Assembly: GCA_022495995.1 (NCBI GenBank)
Contig: JAFEMH010002437.1
Span: 1 to 64,000 of the forward strand
DNA: 64,000 nucleotides
Reading direction: 5' to 3'
Origin: Adenophora triphylla var. japonica
Lineage: Eukaryota; Streptophyta; Magnoliopsida; Asterales; Campanulaceae
Notes under the pieces: model-generated
The model's database searches: none
What the model was told of the DNA's origin: nothing
The model's input: the letters and a program-made list of their open reading frames with translations, nothing else
Translations under genes and position numbers: made by a program
In this document: positions 11,683-22,081 of the stretch, piece after piece
Position numbering within the stretch: position 1 is the first letter of the stretch
Layout of the letters: every line of letters begins with the position of its first letter

Positions 11683-13437
11683 ATGGCCTCGAAGAGGAGG
11701 CGACTATCAAGAATGCCTTCATGAAACTAAGTAAAATTAGATTCTGATGACATGGTGAGCACTTTTAAGAAAAATTGGAATGGTACAGAAGAAACCGGGT
11801 GCGTAGGCGAGGCGGATTGGGCTCGATGGAGTACCTATTTTAATAAAGATGAAGTCAAAAAGAAAGTCGGAGATAAATTCAAAAAAATCGACTAGCAGAA
11901 GGAAGACGGTTGTTCAGCATGCGGGAGGTTCCAAATGCACTAGCCCAACTTGCGAAAGTATGGTACGTACGTATTTGATTTTATTTGTGTCAGTCATGTT
12001 TTGTTATGTTCTTTGCTACTTTCATCGGCAATGAATTAGGTACTCAGTTGTTACTTTGATATATGGATCTTGGCACAAATGGTTACTTTGCAATTTGAAC
12101 ACAATTGATCAATATGTGGGAAAGTAGTACTAGTATGCTAGCGTGCTTTGCAATTTGAACACAATTGATCGACTATGTGGGAAAGTAGTACTAGTATGCT
12201 AACCGCAGGTCTTTTATCTTGGCTTCGTTACGGTGACATGTGGGAAAGTATAACTAAACTCCCAATAATTTGTATCATTTTGCAAGTCGATTCATCTTTG
12301 TTCATGCTTCTTCCCCAAATCTCCACATTGTCTTTGTTTATAGCTTAGATTTGCTCTATCTTTGGCATCATGTTTTGAGAGCAAGCGAACTTGGTCGAGC
12401 GTGGCGAGCCTGAATGTTCGAATGCGTGTCATTGAATGTCTCGGCTATACGTTGATTTTTTGGGCGAGATATCATGTGTGCTATCACGGATGTGCTTTTG
12501 GCATTAGTGGAGAAATTTCTCCATGATTATACTTTCTCTCCTTTTAGCGGCATGTTTTTGGATTATGAAGCTTTTGTTTACGAAAAAATTTCTGTGGAAA
12601 CCTCTGTTATGATTATATACTATCGGAATAATTTATTTTTGAAAGATTATTTGCTTTGTCCACGAAAATTTTAATTTGAGTTCGAGAATCTTTGAATGGA
12701 TTTTGTAGTGCGAGTCTATTATCCTTACCTGGGCGTATATGGATTTTTCAAACCTTGCACAATCTAATTGAGTTCAATTACCAATATAATTTGTATCGTT
12801 AGTCTTTATCTTGGCTTAAGTGTTGTTTATGAATGCTTTTATTTCTATGATCTTTATTGAGAAAAAGGAAAATCAAGGCATCCCACCTAGTTTGTTTAAA
12901 CTTCAACTAAGGACACATGTACGCAAAGATGGTACTTATGTGGACAATCGAATAGGAAAATTTGTGTAAAGTATTTTTATTATTTATAAATTGGATTTTT
13001 TTTTTCATGTATGTTAGTAATGATATATATATAAATTGCTTTTGTAGGAGGACTATCAACGAGATAGGTGGCATCCTCCGAAGAAGGGGATGCTTGTGGA
13101 GGAGGAAAATAAGAATACTTAGAGTTCGTAAAAAGCAGCGGGTGTATGGTCTTATTCGGTTGGCTCGTCATTGGCTAGTGATGGTGGTACTTAGGATCTA
13201 ACCATGGTTGAAGATAATTTAAGATTTAAAGTGAGATGTTAGAGAAACTCCGATGAAGAAAAAAATGTCGGGAAGAAATGGAGAAAAAACATGCTCAAGA
13301 GAGGGAAGATTGGGAGGAAAGAAAAGAAATATAAAGAAGAAATGGTGGAGAAGATGGAGCAACAACGGGCGGAACTAGAGCAACATCGGGCGGAACTAGA
13401 TAAGAAACTACAAATTATCATGGATTCTATGGGTCCT
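11683..13437 (+). pseudogene. TNPA-like CACTA protein (plant transposase Ptta/En/Spm type)
   Basis: Exon-like islands fit the second CACTA protein. At 11820-11965 there is WARWSTYFNKDE followed by KRKSEINSKKS and VVQHAGGSKCTSPTCESM, equivalent to the HTAGSKSFA signature of the Transposase_24 family. At 12875-12960 there is PPSLFKLQLRTHVRKDGTYV, equivalent to the family's THTRKDGT...VD block. At 13190-13437 follows a charged, coiled-coil-like tail with QQRAELEQHRAELDKKLQI. The protein would bind the subterminal repeats. Stops and shifts between the islands, plus long intron-like gaps (12040-12850), make an intact product unlikely. Confidence 0.65.
12086..12208. repeat. 60-bp tandem duplication inside CACTA
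   Basis: Two adjacent near-identical copies (starting at 12086 and 12146) of a 60-bp unit beginning CTTTGCAATTTGAACACAAT and ending around AGTACTAGTATGCTA. It lies in non-coding DNA of the TNPA-like region. Confidence 0.85.
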
Positions 13438-14085
13438 TAGGTCTAGTCGTTGATAGCAGAAACTTTTAATTTAAATTTTAATATTTTGCTACTTGTTGAT
13501 GATACTTTTATTTTGGTGAACTAGTTCTTAAATTATGAATATTGTGAGTTAGAATTATGTTTTTGGTATATGTATTGGGTTAATGAATTAGATGGGAGTA
13601 TTAGAAATGAAACGGTGGTAGAAAAAATAAATGAAATAGGCTCGAGATTGCCATTTTTAGTGTTCTAGCAGGATTCATGTCGGCTAATTTTAAAAGATGT
13701 TATAACCCATTGTGGAAATAATCACGGTAAGAAAACCGCATATAACGACGATTTCAAACAACTAAGTGCATTCCGTGTATACATGTTAATTAAGTAAATC
13801 GACCATTCATTTTCCTTTATTACGCAGATATTTAAACATTAACGTGGATTATTTCCTCGCAAAAAATATCATAAATTGTCGTTCCATCAATATTATTAGC
13901 GGCGGTTTGGAATCAATTCGAGGATTGGTCCTCACTAAATTACCGACGGACATAAAATTCGTCGTTAAATATGCGACAGTGTTTAGCGAGGGAAAAAATC
14001 CGTTGGTAATCGTCGGTAAAATCGTGCGACGGAAATAAGGCTTTTGTACCGTGGCTAAAAAACTGTTTTTCTTGTAGTGTTAAGA

Positions 14086-14154
14086 CGAGTGTCAGTATAC
14101 TTGTGTAGTAAGTTCCAGTTCATGTGTTATAATGTACCAGTGTTAGATTTTATA
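14086..14154 (+). repeat. GTGCCAGT motif array 2 continued (right of CACTA)
   Basis: Three motif copies (GTGTCAGTATAC, GTTCCAGTTCATG, GTACCAGTGTTA), continuing the intronic array interrupted at 5931. Confidence 0.7.
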
Positions 14155-14184
14155 GTGTTTGACTATACTATAAATTATTGACAG

Positions 14185-15353
14185 GTTTTTGAGGGAAGAA
14201 CAAGACATAGGTTATGCTTGTGGCACATTCAACAAAATGCTATAGCTCACTTTGGACAACTAAAGACAGATGAAGAATTTAAAAAGGAATTCAACAATTG
14301 CTTGAGAGGATGTAGTGATGAATCTGAGTTTGAAAATTGTTGGCATTTAATGCTAGAAAAATATAACCTTCTTGAGAACAAATGGTTCAATCATTTATAT
14401 AGATTAAGAGAGAAATGGTGTACAGCATTGAGTAAAGATTTCTTCTCAGTTGGCATATTATCTTTACAGAGAAGTGAGAGCACAAATCATGCCATATGTT
14501 TCAAAGCAAATAGAAGCACATCCTTAACACAATTCTTTGATATATTCAATGAGACGGTAAAACGTTGGAGAATTATGGAGCAACGAAAGGAATTTGATTC
14601 AATAAATTCAAAGCCTCGCACAGAAATACATGGAGCTTTAATAAGAAATGCAAGGGAGGTTTACACGGAGGAAATATTCAGATTTTTTGAGAATGAGGTC
14701 AAGGCAGCTTTTGCTGCAAAGTTTAATATTGGCTTTTGCTTAGATGAAAACAACAAGTTGTTTGATGTTGCTCATGAGAACCATCCAGACAAGTTTGAAA
14801 GGGTACTTTTCTCATGAAATAATGAAAAGATAACTGCCAATTGTACATGCAATCATTTTAGTGAGGTCGGTTGGTTGTGCTTTTATTGCATTAAGGTTCT
14901 CAACTTGACAAATATCGATTGGATACCGGAAGAGTACATTCAAAAAAGGTGGACAAAGACAGCCAAATCAAATGTATGGAATAAAACTTACCAAGGTATA
15001 TCTACTACTCCAACTGAGCAACACAATTCAATTCTTTGGAAACAACAAATGGCGAGAAAGTACTACGATTTAATGATGACATGCCATGAAAACAGTGATG
15101 CAAGAGGAATTTTAGAAGATGGGTTTAATAGAGATACATTGCTAGTACAAGAAATACTCTCCCGAAACGTACAAGGTGTTGGACTAACAACAAGTGAAAA
15201 TAATAGTGCTTGACAAGCCTGACATTCGGTGCGGCTACAATGACGGATCACATGTACGTGCAGATACAAAGGGTAGAAAAAGAAAACCTAAAACAAAGTT
15301 TGAACGGAGAAAACCAATTACTAATGAATATGGTTCGAAGACCCCGAATGAAC
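14185..15353 (+). pseudogene. FAR1-type MULE transposase, second exon
   Basis: The region begins after an acceptor (ACAG at 14181-14184) with VFEGRTRHRLCLWHI, the direct continuation of the DDE core ending SKAIE at 5680. An open stretch to 14816 includes FFSVGILSLQRSESTNHAIC and the MEQRKEFDS block typical of FAR1-family proteins. Frameshifts near 14816 and 14830 precede a SWIM-type zinc finger (about 14840-14905, CTCNHF...WLCFYCIKVL) and WIPEEYIQKRWTK. A further shift near 15213 leads to a basic tail (DTKGRKRKPKTKFERRK) ending at 15353. This half is much better preserved than the first exon. In the SWIM finger the family His is replaced by Tyr (FYC). Confidence 0.85.
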
Positions 15354-15444
15354 ACTTGATTTGATATTTTTGTAACCAAACTTTATTGTTTTCACCTTTA
15401 TTACAATGATTGTATTATAATTTTTAAGTAGTGTCGATTTTGAT

Positions 15445-15985
15445 ATTAAATATGCCGGTGTTTGTTATTGAATGTGCCGAGTGTTTAATATTTGAAGTAC
15501 CGATGATGCACTGTTTACATTTATTAAATATATTGCCAGTACACATGTTTTGTATTGCCGAGTCTTTGTTATTGAATGTGCCGAGGCACAGTTTGTGTCT
15601 GTTTGGTTTTGTAGTTTAATATTAACATTGCCAGCTTCAGTATATAAAAATATCAGCATCAATGTAACAAAATGCTAGTATCATTGTTTAAATGTGCCAG
15701 TGTTTATTATTTGATGAACCAGTGAAGGCCTAGTTTTGTTTATTAAATATATTGCCAGTACACAGGTTTTGAAGTGCCAGTGTTTTTTATTGAATGTGCC
15801 AGGCCTGATTGTGTACACTGGTTTTGTAATACATTATTTTAAAGTGCCAACATCAGTGTATAGAAATGCCAGTATCAATGTAACAAAGTGCCAGCATAAT
15901 TGTTTAAATGTGCCATCATCAGTTTATAAAAGTGACAGCATCAGTGTTTCAAAAGTGCCATTGTTGTTTTTAATAGTACCAACAT
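15445..15985 (+). repeat. GTGCCAGT motif array 3 (between FAR1 and ULP1 genes)
   Basis: More than a dozen motif copies (GTGCCAGT, GTGCCGAG, TTGCCAGT, TACCAAC) with AT-rich spacers, filling the spacer between the convergent transposase and protease genes. Several carry the longer form AATGTAACAAAGTGCCAGC. Confidence 0.8.
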
Positions 15986-16129
15986 TGCATCAATAAAAAT
16001 GTTAAAAATAACACTAATTCACTTATAAAAAAATAATAATTCAAATACAAACACTAATTCATTGTTTTGTTGTTGCTTTCCTAGTTCTATACTTCTTCCC
16101 AACCCTCATATCATCATCTAAATTTTTCT

Positions 16130-16250
16130 TCTTTTCTACCTCTTTCTTTTTTTTCTTCTTCTTCTTCTTTCCTTTTCTTTTCTTCTTCTTTCTTTTTTCC
16201 TTCTTCTTCTTTCCTTTTCTTTTCTTCTTCTTCTTCATTCTTCTTCAAGG
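16130..16250. repeat. (TTC)n / pyrimidine tract
   Basis: Low-complexity TTC/TTTTC repeats, about 120 bp, directly at the 3' end of the ULP1-type gene. On the coding (minus) strand this is a GAA-rich tract and would add Glu/Lys-rich codons to the protease C-terminus. Confidence 0.8.
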
Positions 16251-16832
16251 CTTCTCTTTTATCGCTTGTAAACAACCACTAGCTGCTTGATAAATGATGC
16301 CGTTCGGTATTAATATCACGAGTAAGCTTGCTAGAATCTCGGCCCTCATACGCACTCTTGATGAATTATCACACAACTCAGGGCATGAGTAAATTGCGCC
16401 ATTAAATTGTTTCATTTCAGCCATTATGTATACCCCACAGTCATTATTACCAGAATTTTCTTTCAAAATCCATTCAACTTGCATATGCTCAAACTGAAAC
16501 TCCGATATATTTGTAGCACTTGGATGATTTATGTGATTTAAGAAGTGTTTGAAGGGTGCTTGCTGCAACAAAAAAAAAAACAAAATTAATATGGAAATTT
16601 TGGTAAAGAAAATAACAAAAAAAAAAATCAATAAATAATATTACCATGCTATGAGCAAGTTTTGGCACGTTCTGTCTCTTCCAATCATTCATTGGCAAGT
16701 TGTCAAGATATTGGATTGATTGACTTTCAGTATTGATAACAAAAAGTTTGTAATGGCCACTATTGTTGTCACCTCCATGGCAGGGCAAGAAGAACTGCAA
16801 GAAAATAAGTGTCATCATCAGAGTTTGAAAGT

Positions 16833-16980
16833 ACCAGCATCAATTGTTTGAAAGTGCCAGTATTATATTTTCACAGTGCCAGCATCAATTGTTTCCTCTT
16901 TGCCCGGTCTGAAGTGATCTTTTATACCAGTGTATTGATTAATAAGTGCCAGTACATGTATGTATAAAATGACAATACAT
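16833..16980 (+). repeat. GTGCCAGT motif array 4 (ULP1 intron)
   Basis: Five motif copies (GTACCAGCATC, GTGCCAGTATT, GTGCCAGCATC, TACCAGTGTA, GTGCCAGTACATG), + orientation, in the intron just upstream of the exon carrying the catalytic His and therefore antisense to the host gene. Confidence 0.8.
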
Positions 16981-17989
16981 ACCAATTTAACTTCACTCAA
17001 ATCAGCTCCCTCAGCATCATCAAAATTAATATCAATCCAATGTTTTAAACTATCAGTGATTTCTTGCCCAGCTTTTGATATAACATCGGGAGAACTATTC
17101 GTTGTACGTTGAATCCAAGCAACCTGTATAACACATTAATAACATCAAATTTAAAAATGCACACAAATATAATTTAATTAACAAACAATCATAGATAATA
17201 TAATTTTTGAATGTACTAGCATCATAGATAAAGAACTTACACAATGACTAAGCCCAAACATAAACTTCATTCAACCAGACTTTCGCTCCATCTTATTAAG
17301 AAGTATAACCCAACAATCGATAGTATTTGAAGTTATTTTCGTGTCTTCATCCAAGCTCAAAATATCTTCAAGCGTTAAGCTATGGAACATTGTGAAATAG
17401 GATCACAACTGATGTAAAAGAAAAATAAATTAGTAAATGCTTTTACGTACAAGTGTATACATTCATAAAAGGTGCCATTGTATGGGTATTGATAAATTTA
17501 TAGCTTACTCCTTCAGACTTCTTGAAAAGTGTGTAGACATGCACATGTCAACAACCTCCTTTCTCAGCTTCAACATCAGTCGCAAGACATCAGCGTTGTT
17601 GATCATAAACCGAGAACAGTATACAAATTCCTCGTTAGCTTCCCCACAGTCCACTGTGCACCCTACATTCAACATCTCATAACAACTCATAAAGCTGCTC
17701 TCATTTATATTCGCAATATTGTTGTCTTCAAAATGTCTGAAACAATATTGTCAATCTCAGAAAAATATTCCTCGTTAAAAATATCATCTTCTACTTCCTC
17801 CCCCTCCCCATTCCCCTCATTCTCTTTCTCTTCCCCCGTCTCATCTGCTGCATTTTTTCCCTTATCTTTCTTGATACATTTAAGTCTTTCAATGTGTGCA
17901 TGGACAGCATTATCAAGGTCCTTCCTCAATATATCCCATGACTCCTTAGCAGCCTACATTAATGAAAAATAGTAAGAATGAGTTCAATT

Positions 17990-18175
17990 GTGCCAGTTTC
18001 AGATTGCAATTGTGCCAGTCAAAGTAATCAATAGTGCCAGAGCAGCCAAAAATTTGTGCCAGTGTGTGTATTTTAAGTGCCAGTACATGTTATTCATTGT
18101 GCCAGTGTAAGTAATCAATAGTGCCAGCATAAGAAATTCAAAGTACCAGTGTAAGTAATCAATAGTGACAGTACT
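17990..18175 (+). repeat. GTGCCAGT motif array 5 (ULP1 intron)
   Basis: About nine copies of GTGCCAG/GTACCAG with spacers such as TAAGTAATCAATA, confined to the intron between SSN|GTAAGT (about 18183) and the acceptor before AAKESWDILR (about 17955). Confidence 0.85.
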
Positions 18176-19183
18176 TACATTGCTTGACTCTGTATTTCTT
18201 TTCTTTGCGGCACTTTTAATCCTTAACAGAATAAATTCTTCCTCCACAAAATTACTGGGTACTTCCTCCACAAAATCGTCTTCAACCCTACTTATAGGAT
18301 AAACATGCTGTCCATAAAAAATTAATTTCCCCCAGTCAACTTTCGCTTCGGAATCAATCCTCACTTTGATTTTTTCAGCATTCCAATGATTAATCAAAGG
18401 GAGAACAGTTGATTCTTTCACCCCTTGAAATGGAAATCTTTGAAGGTAAGCAATCACCAACACCATAACACATCCACTACAGTTTTTTGAATTCTTTTTT
18501 TTGATTCTTAAACCTCGATACACCCTCACATAATTTGTCCAAAACATATTGACACCAATCAAACTTGCTTATCTGTGAAACGTCTTCTACAATACTTAGC
18601 AGTGACACATCAATTGTTTTTGTAACTACTGGGGCAAGAAAAATTCTAATTCTAACAACAAATAGCACAAACAAGCGTTTAAATTCATCCCACCTTGATA
18701 TAACTCAGAAATGCGTTCCAAAAGTTTATAGGCAGGAAGACCATCTTTAGTACGCCCAAATTCCTCAAAATATCGATTTCTCAATTCCATATTTGTGCTG
18801 GATGATCGATTTACCTTAGACTTTGCAACATTCCTAGGTAGACAAAATATATCATAAACATCTGATGTTGTAATAACATATTTCTCTGATGAATTGATTT
18901 GTTGTATCCTTGTTATTGGTTCAAATCTATCAACAAGAAACTGAACAAGCCTAAGCGGCAATATCTTAACCTCAAGACTCAACAAAGATCCAAATTCAAT
19001 AGCCCTAACATCTCTCTTCTGGTCTGGAGTTAAACAGAGCTCAACGAGTCTTTTGGGAGTACACGAATGCTCAAATTTATCACCCCTTTTAGGCCTCTTA
19101 CTAGTGATATCAAAATCATCATCATCCACAACTCTTTTACGCTTTGATAGAACTGAAAATAAATATCAAAAACCATTACATCA

Positions 19184-19508
19184 GTGCCAGCAGTATGATT
19201 TCAAAGTGCCAGTGTTATGATTTCAAAGTACCAGTGTTATGGTTTCAAAGTGCCAGTTTTATGGTTTCAAAGTGCCAGTGTTACGGTTTCAAAGAGCCAG
19301 TGTTATCTATAGTGCCAACATTTGCTTATGTTTGCAATTAAATGTGAATGTGCAACTGTTTCGATAGTGCAAGTGCAAGTAAATGTGACAGTGCAACGGT
19401 TTCAAAGTGTCATATTTAGGGTTTCAATAGAGCCAACATTTGCTTATGTTTGCTTATATTTAGGGTTTCAATAGAGCCAACATTTCCTTATGTTTGCTAA
19501 AGTACCAG
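19184..19508 (+). repeat. GTGCCAGT motif array 6 (first ULP1 intron)
   Basis: The most regular array: five consecutive 21-22-bp units of the form AAAGTGCCAGTGTTATGGTTTC at 19200-19305, then degenerate copies to 19508. It lies between ULP1 exon 1 and exon 2. Confidence 0.88.
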
Positions 19509-20004
19509 TGCAACTGATTTGAAATCGAAGAACAATATAACTGAAAACAAGTAAAATTATACCTTCGTTACGCTGCTTGCTCCTGATTTCTTTGGATTGG
19601 CCGGTCATAATGTCGGATAACAAGTAAAAACACGAATGAAAACAGCTCGGAGATGATGAAACTCGGTGAAAATTGATACGCCGCAACAGCTCGGAGATGA
19701 TGAAAATACGAAAAATCGAATTGAAGGGCACAAATGACGAAATCAAAAATCAAATACGCCGCGAGAAATTGAACCGAACCGAAAAAACGTATGAATCGTC
19801 CGTTAAATTGATCCGCAGATGAAAAACACGTTTTTTACAAGTTTTTTTCCTATTAAATTATTTTTTAATTTTTTATGGATTGACAAAAAAAAATTGGTAA
19901 GCATGAATGCAACTAAAGGCCAGACACGTGATATCTCACGTGACTTAACGATCAAAAATCCCAAATACCATTCATTTCCATCCCAATCGCCCTCCTCCAT
20001 CTCC

Positions 20005-22081
20005 ATGGCAACGCCCATTCCCCTTCCCGCCATTGCTCTTTCTTCCTCACTCAACCCGCCAAAACCCCACACAATTCGCATCCCTACTCTAACCCGCTCG
20101 TCCCTCACAGACCAATCCCTCTCCTCCAAATCCCACCTTCTCTCCTTGATCTCCGACCAAGACAGAGGCCTTAAAACCCAATCAAACCCCCAAAAGCTCT
20201 CCCAAATCGTCCAAGCCATCGATGCCATGGCCGTTCTGGGTCGCGATAAAGTGACCACCGGTCAATCTCTTTCCGGTACTTGGAGGTTGCTGTGGACTAC
20301 CGAGAAAGAACAGCTTTTCATAATCAAGAATGCTGGGTTCTTTGGAACCAAAGCTGGGGATGTTTTACAAGTGATTGATGTCGATAATCGGAGTTTGAAT
20401 AATGTAATTACTTTTCCGCCTGATGGGGTTTTCTTTGTCCGGTCCGGTATCGAGATTGCATCAGCACAAAGAGTTGATTTTAGGTATGTTTTCACTTTCT
20501 CGAAATGAATTAGGGTTTTGGGGATTTCATTTAATTTTTAATTAGTACGCCAAAATACTTAAAACAATATTCAGTCTTGAGTAACTGAAGTTTTGTTAGC
20601 TAAATACACAAGATCGGGAGTCCGAACAAGCCGTGTTGAGTTCCATATTCTAGAAAATCTGAGCAACAACAACAACAACAAGCCGTGTTGTATTCCGTTC
20701 TTGATCATATGATGTTATGGGTAATGTGATAGGTTTACAAGTGCAGTTCTACGCACGAAGGATTGGGAGTTTCCGTTGCCACCCTTTGGACAAGGATGGT
20801 GAGTCTTTCAATTTATAAGTTCATTTTAGTTGGTTTTCGTGATCACGGAGAAAAGTACCTTTTTAGTTCCTCAATTAGTTTAAATTTTATATTTTCGTCC
20901 TTAAATCATTTTTTTACTTAAGAATCAGTATACTATGACCAAGTCCAAGTTTACTACTCTATCCCTTAACTGTTTATCAAATATGGACGGTGTTTGGGTG
21001 GAATGTATGGAGTATCTCTAATTCTATAATGAGAGGGAATTTTCTTTTGTTGCATTTCTATTGAAATAAGGTCGCTCGTTTTATGTAGGTTTGAGTCTGT
21101 ATACCTAGACGACGAGATTCGAGTTGTGAAAGATATTAGGGGTGACTATTTAGTTGTTGACCGTGCTCCTTATTCTTGGACAGAATAAAAGGTTACTAAT
21201 CACGATTTCCTGCATAAGCAGAATGTATGGTGAGTTTATTTATTCCAAAAACAATTTCTCTTATGTTAATTTCCTTACAAATAGTGACAGGACATGGTTT
21301 TGTCTTCTTTGCTTTTATCTTGTTGTGGCTTTTCGTAAGTTGTATAGACGACGTCCTATCTCTTTTATAAAACATTCTTCTACTCCATATTTGTTTCCAT
21401 ACCTTTTAAGATTTTCCAGCTGAATTAGTTTGGAAAACTTGCTGAGACTGGTTTCCTCTGTAGAATCAAAATAAATCAATAATAGTATTATTTGAAATCC
21501 CATCCTTGTGTTTTCCTATCCCAGTTTGATAAATCAAGACTAGTTGCAGAATCAACTTTCTTTAGCTATAGTCTGTAGGTATCAAAGTTGTAATGCTGAT
21601 ATGAACGCGCTCGTCTAGATTGGTCCAAGTCATATACAGTTTGAATCAGTGGCGGAGCCAGGATTTTCTTGAAAGAGGGGCAAGAGCTTTTTAAAGAAAG
21701 AATCAAAAAAATTAAAAGGGGGCAAAAATAATTTCTATTTTTTTTGTTTACAAAAATGATGGCAGACTGCACTATAATCCCCCATAATAAGACTATTTTC
21801 TTGGGAGCGAAGAGAGTATATGACTTTTACCTTGTATGATATGCTAAATGCCAATAACTTATGTGTATTAGCAATTTAGCATCATAAATCTTTTTAGTTT
21901 TTCCTCTCGAAATCGGCTCACATAAGTAAGGGGGCGGTCTCATATCATAACTTATTGACTATAACGTGTCCGTTTCTGCAGGTTTGATTCAGTATACTTG
22001 GATAACGATATCCGTGTTGCAAAAGATGTACGCGGAGATTACTTAGTTGTTGACCGTGCTCCCTACCAATGGAAAGAATAG
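20005..22081 (+). CDS. PAP11: Plastid-lipid-associated (fibrillin) protein, PAP11/FBN9-like
   Basis: Three-exon gene for a chloroplast fibrillin (PAP_fibrillin family), a lipocalin-like protein of plastoglobules and thylakoids. Exon 1 is 20005-20483, exon 2 20733-20798, and the last exon either 21089-21188 or 21982-22081. All borders are GT-AG and in phase. The product is 214 aa, close to the roughly 210 aa I recall for the Arabidopsis relative. Residues 1 to about 45 (MATPIPLPAIALSSS...) are Ser/Pro-rich and lack acidic residues, like a plastid transit peptide. The mature part has LSQIVQAIDAMAVLGRD, LSGTWRLLWTTEKEQLFI, NNVITFPPDGVFFVRS and KDWEFPLPPFGQGW, ending in GDYLVVDRAPY. Upstream in-frame ATGs (19819, 19903) would add an uncharged-poor extension the family lacks, so I chose 20005. 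No frameshift is seen. The two terminal exons are the oddity. Confidence 0.9.
21089..21188 (+). other. PAP11: PAP11-like alternative last exon A
   Basis: A 100-nt exon after a TTATGTAG acceptor. It completes the Trp codon of exon 2 (TG|G) and encodes FESVYLDDEIRVVKDIRGDY, then LVVDRAPYSWTE and a TAA stop. It lies 290 nt after exon 2. Confidence 0.85.
21649..21720. mobile_element. hAT-type terminal fragment in the intron between exons A and B
   Basis: CAGTGGCGGAGCCAGGATTTT is a typical plant hAT-family end, related to the termini at 55747 and 61080, and is followed by AGAGGGGCAAGAGC. I found no matching second end or 8-bp duplication, so only a fragment is called. Confidence 0.4.
21982..22081 (+). 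other. PAP11: PAP11-like alternative last exon B
   Basis: A second 100-nt exon, same phase, after a TTTCTGCAG acceptor with a better pyrimidine tract. It encodes FDSVYLDNDIRVAKDVRGDY, then LVVDRAPYQWKE and a TAG stop. Exons A and B differ at about 25 of 100 nt but at only 7 of 32 residues, so both look constrained. Either can be spliced in frame to exon 2, but because each ends in a stop they would be used alternatively. Confidence 0.85.

Larger units (their letters stand above)
5932..14079 (+). mobile_element. CACTA (En/Spm-type) transposon, 8148 bp
   Basis: The element starts CACTACGTTGCTGTCA and ends TTTTTCTTGTAGTG, that is, a CACTA terminus at each end in inverted orientation. It is flanked by a 3-bp duplication TTA (5929-5931 and 14080-14082), as expected for the superfamily. 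The subterminal regions (5945-6540 and 13840-14050) are packed with GCGACGGA-type repeats in both orientations, the usual transposase-binding architecture. The interior holds a decayed TNPD-like gene (6960-8830) and a TNPA-like gene (11680-13437) on the + strand. With the element removed, the GTGCCAGT array of the FAR1 intron reads through, confirming a clean insertion. Confidence 0.92.
16245..19608 (-). pseudogene. ULP1-like cysteine protease (C48) encoded by the MULE
   Basis: Minus-strand gene with at least four exons. Exon 1 (19608-19563) encodes MTGQSKEIRSKQRNE and splices from GAAG|GTATAA to TTTTCAG|TTCTA at about 19152, giving a basic segment VLSKRKRVV. Exon 2 (about 19152-18184) encodes the plant-mobile-domain-like N-terminal region of transposon ULP proteins (VYDIFCLPRN, ISELYQGGMN) and, after frameshifts near 18680 and in an A-run near 18485, VKESTVLPLINHW. 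An acidic linker follows (17950-17705). The catalytic domain has SNTIDCWVILLN (about 17310), the His in NNSGHYKLFVIN (about 16755), Asp in QYLDN (about 16715) and Cys in NNDCGVYIM (about 16435). The His-Asp-Cys triad is present. Three or four single-base frameshifts argue for a pseudogene unless they are sequencing errors in homopolymers. The family cleaves SUMO-like conjugates; its role in transposons is not established. Confidence 0.78.
4300..19610. mobile_element. MULE carrying FAR1-type transposase and ULP1-type protease
   Basis: This composite locus holds two convergent genes, a FAR1-type MULE transposase (+) and a ULP1-like cysteine protease (-). They share a dispersed GTGCCAGT motif in all introns and spacers. 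Plant MULEs carrying ULP-like proteases are known (for example Kaonashi-type, and FAR1/ULP combinations in other species), so the pairing argues for one element. I could not identify terminal inverted repeats or a 9-bp target duplication, and the stated ends are only the outer limits of recognisable content. A CACTA element is nested inside (5932-14079). Confidence 0.6.

Noticed and set aside
16130..16250. TTC repeat as a coding region for Glu-rich or Phe-rich protein
   Set aside because: Simple pyrimidine repeat at the end of the protease pseudogene, too short and irregular to support a separate gene.
19819..20004. Extended N-terminus for the PAP11-like protein from ATG 19819
   Set aside because: Would add 62 residues not expected in the family and would displace the transit-peptide-like start; the ATG at 20005 gives the usual length.
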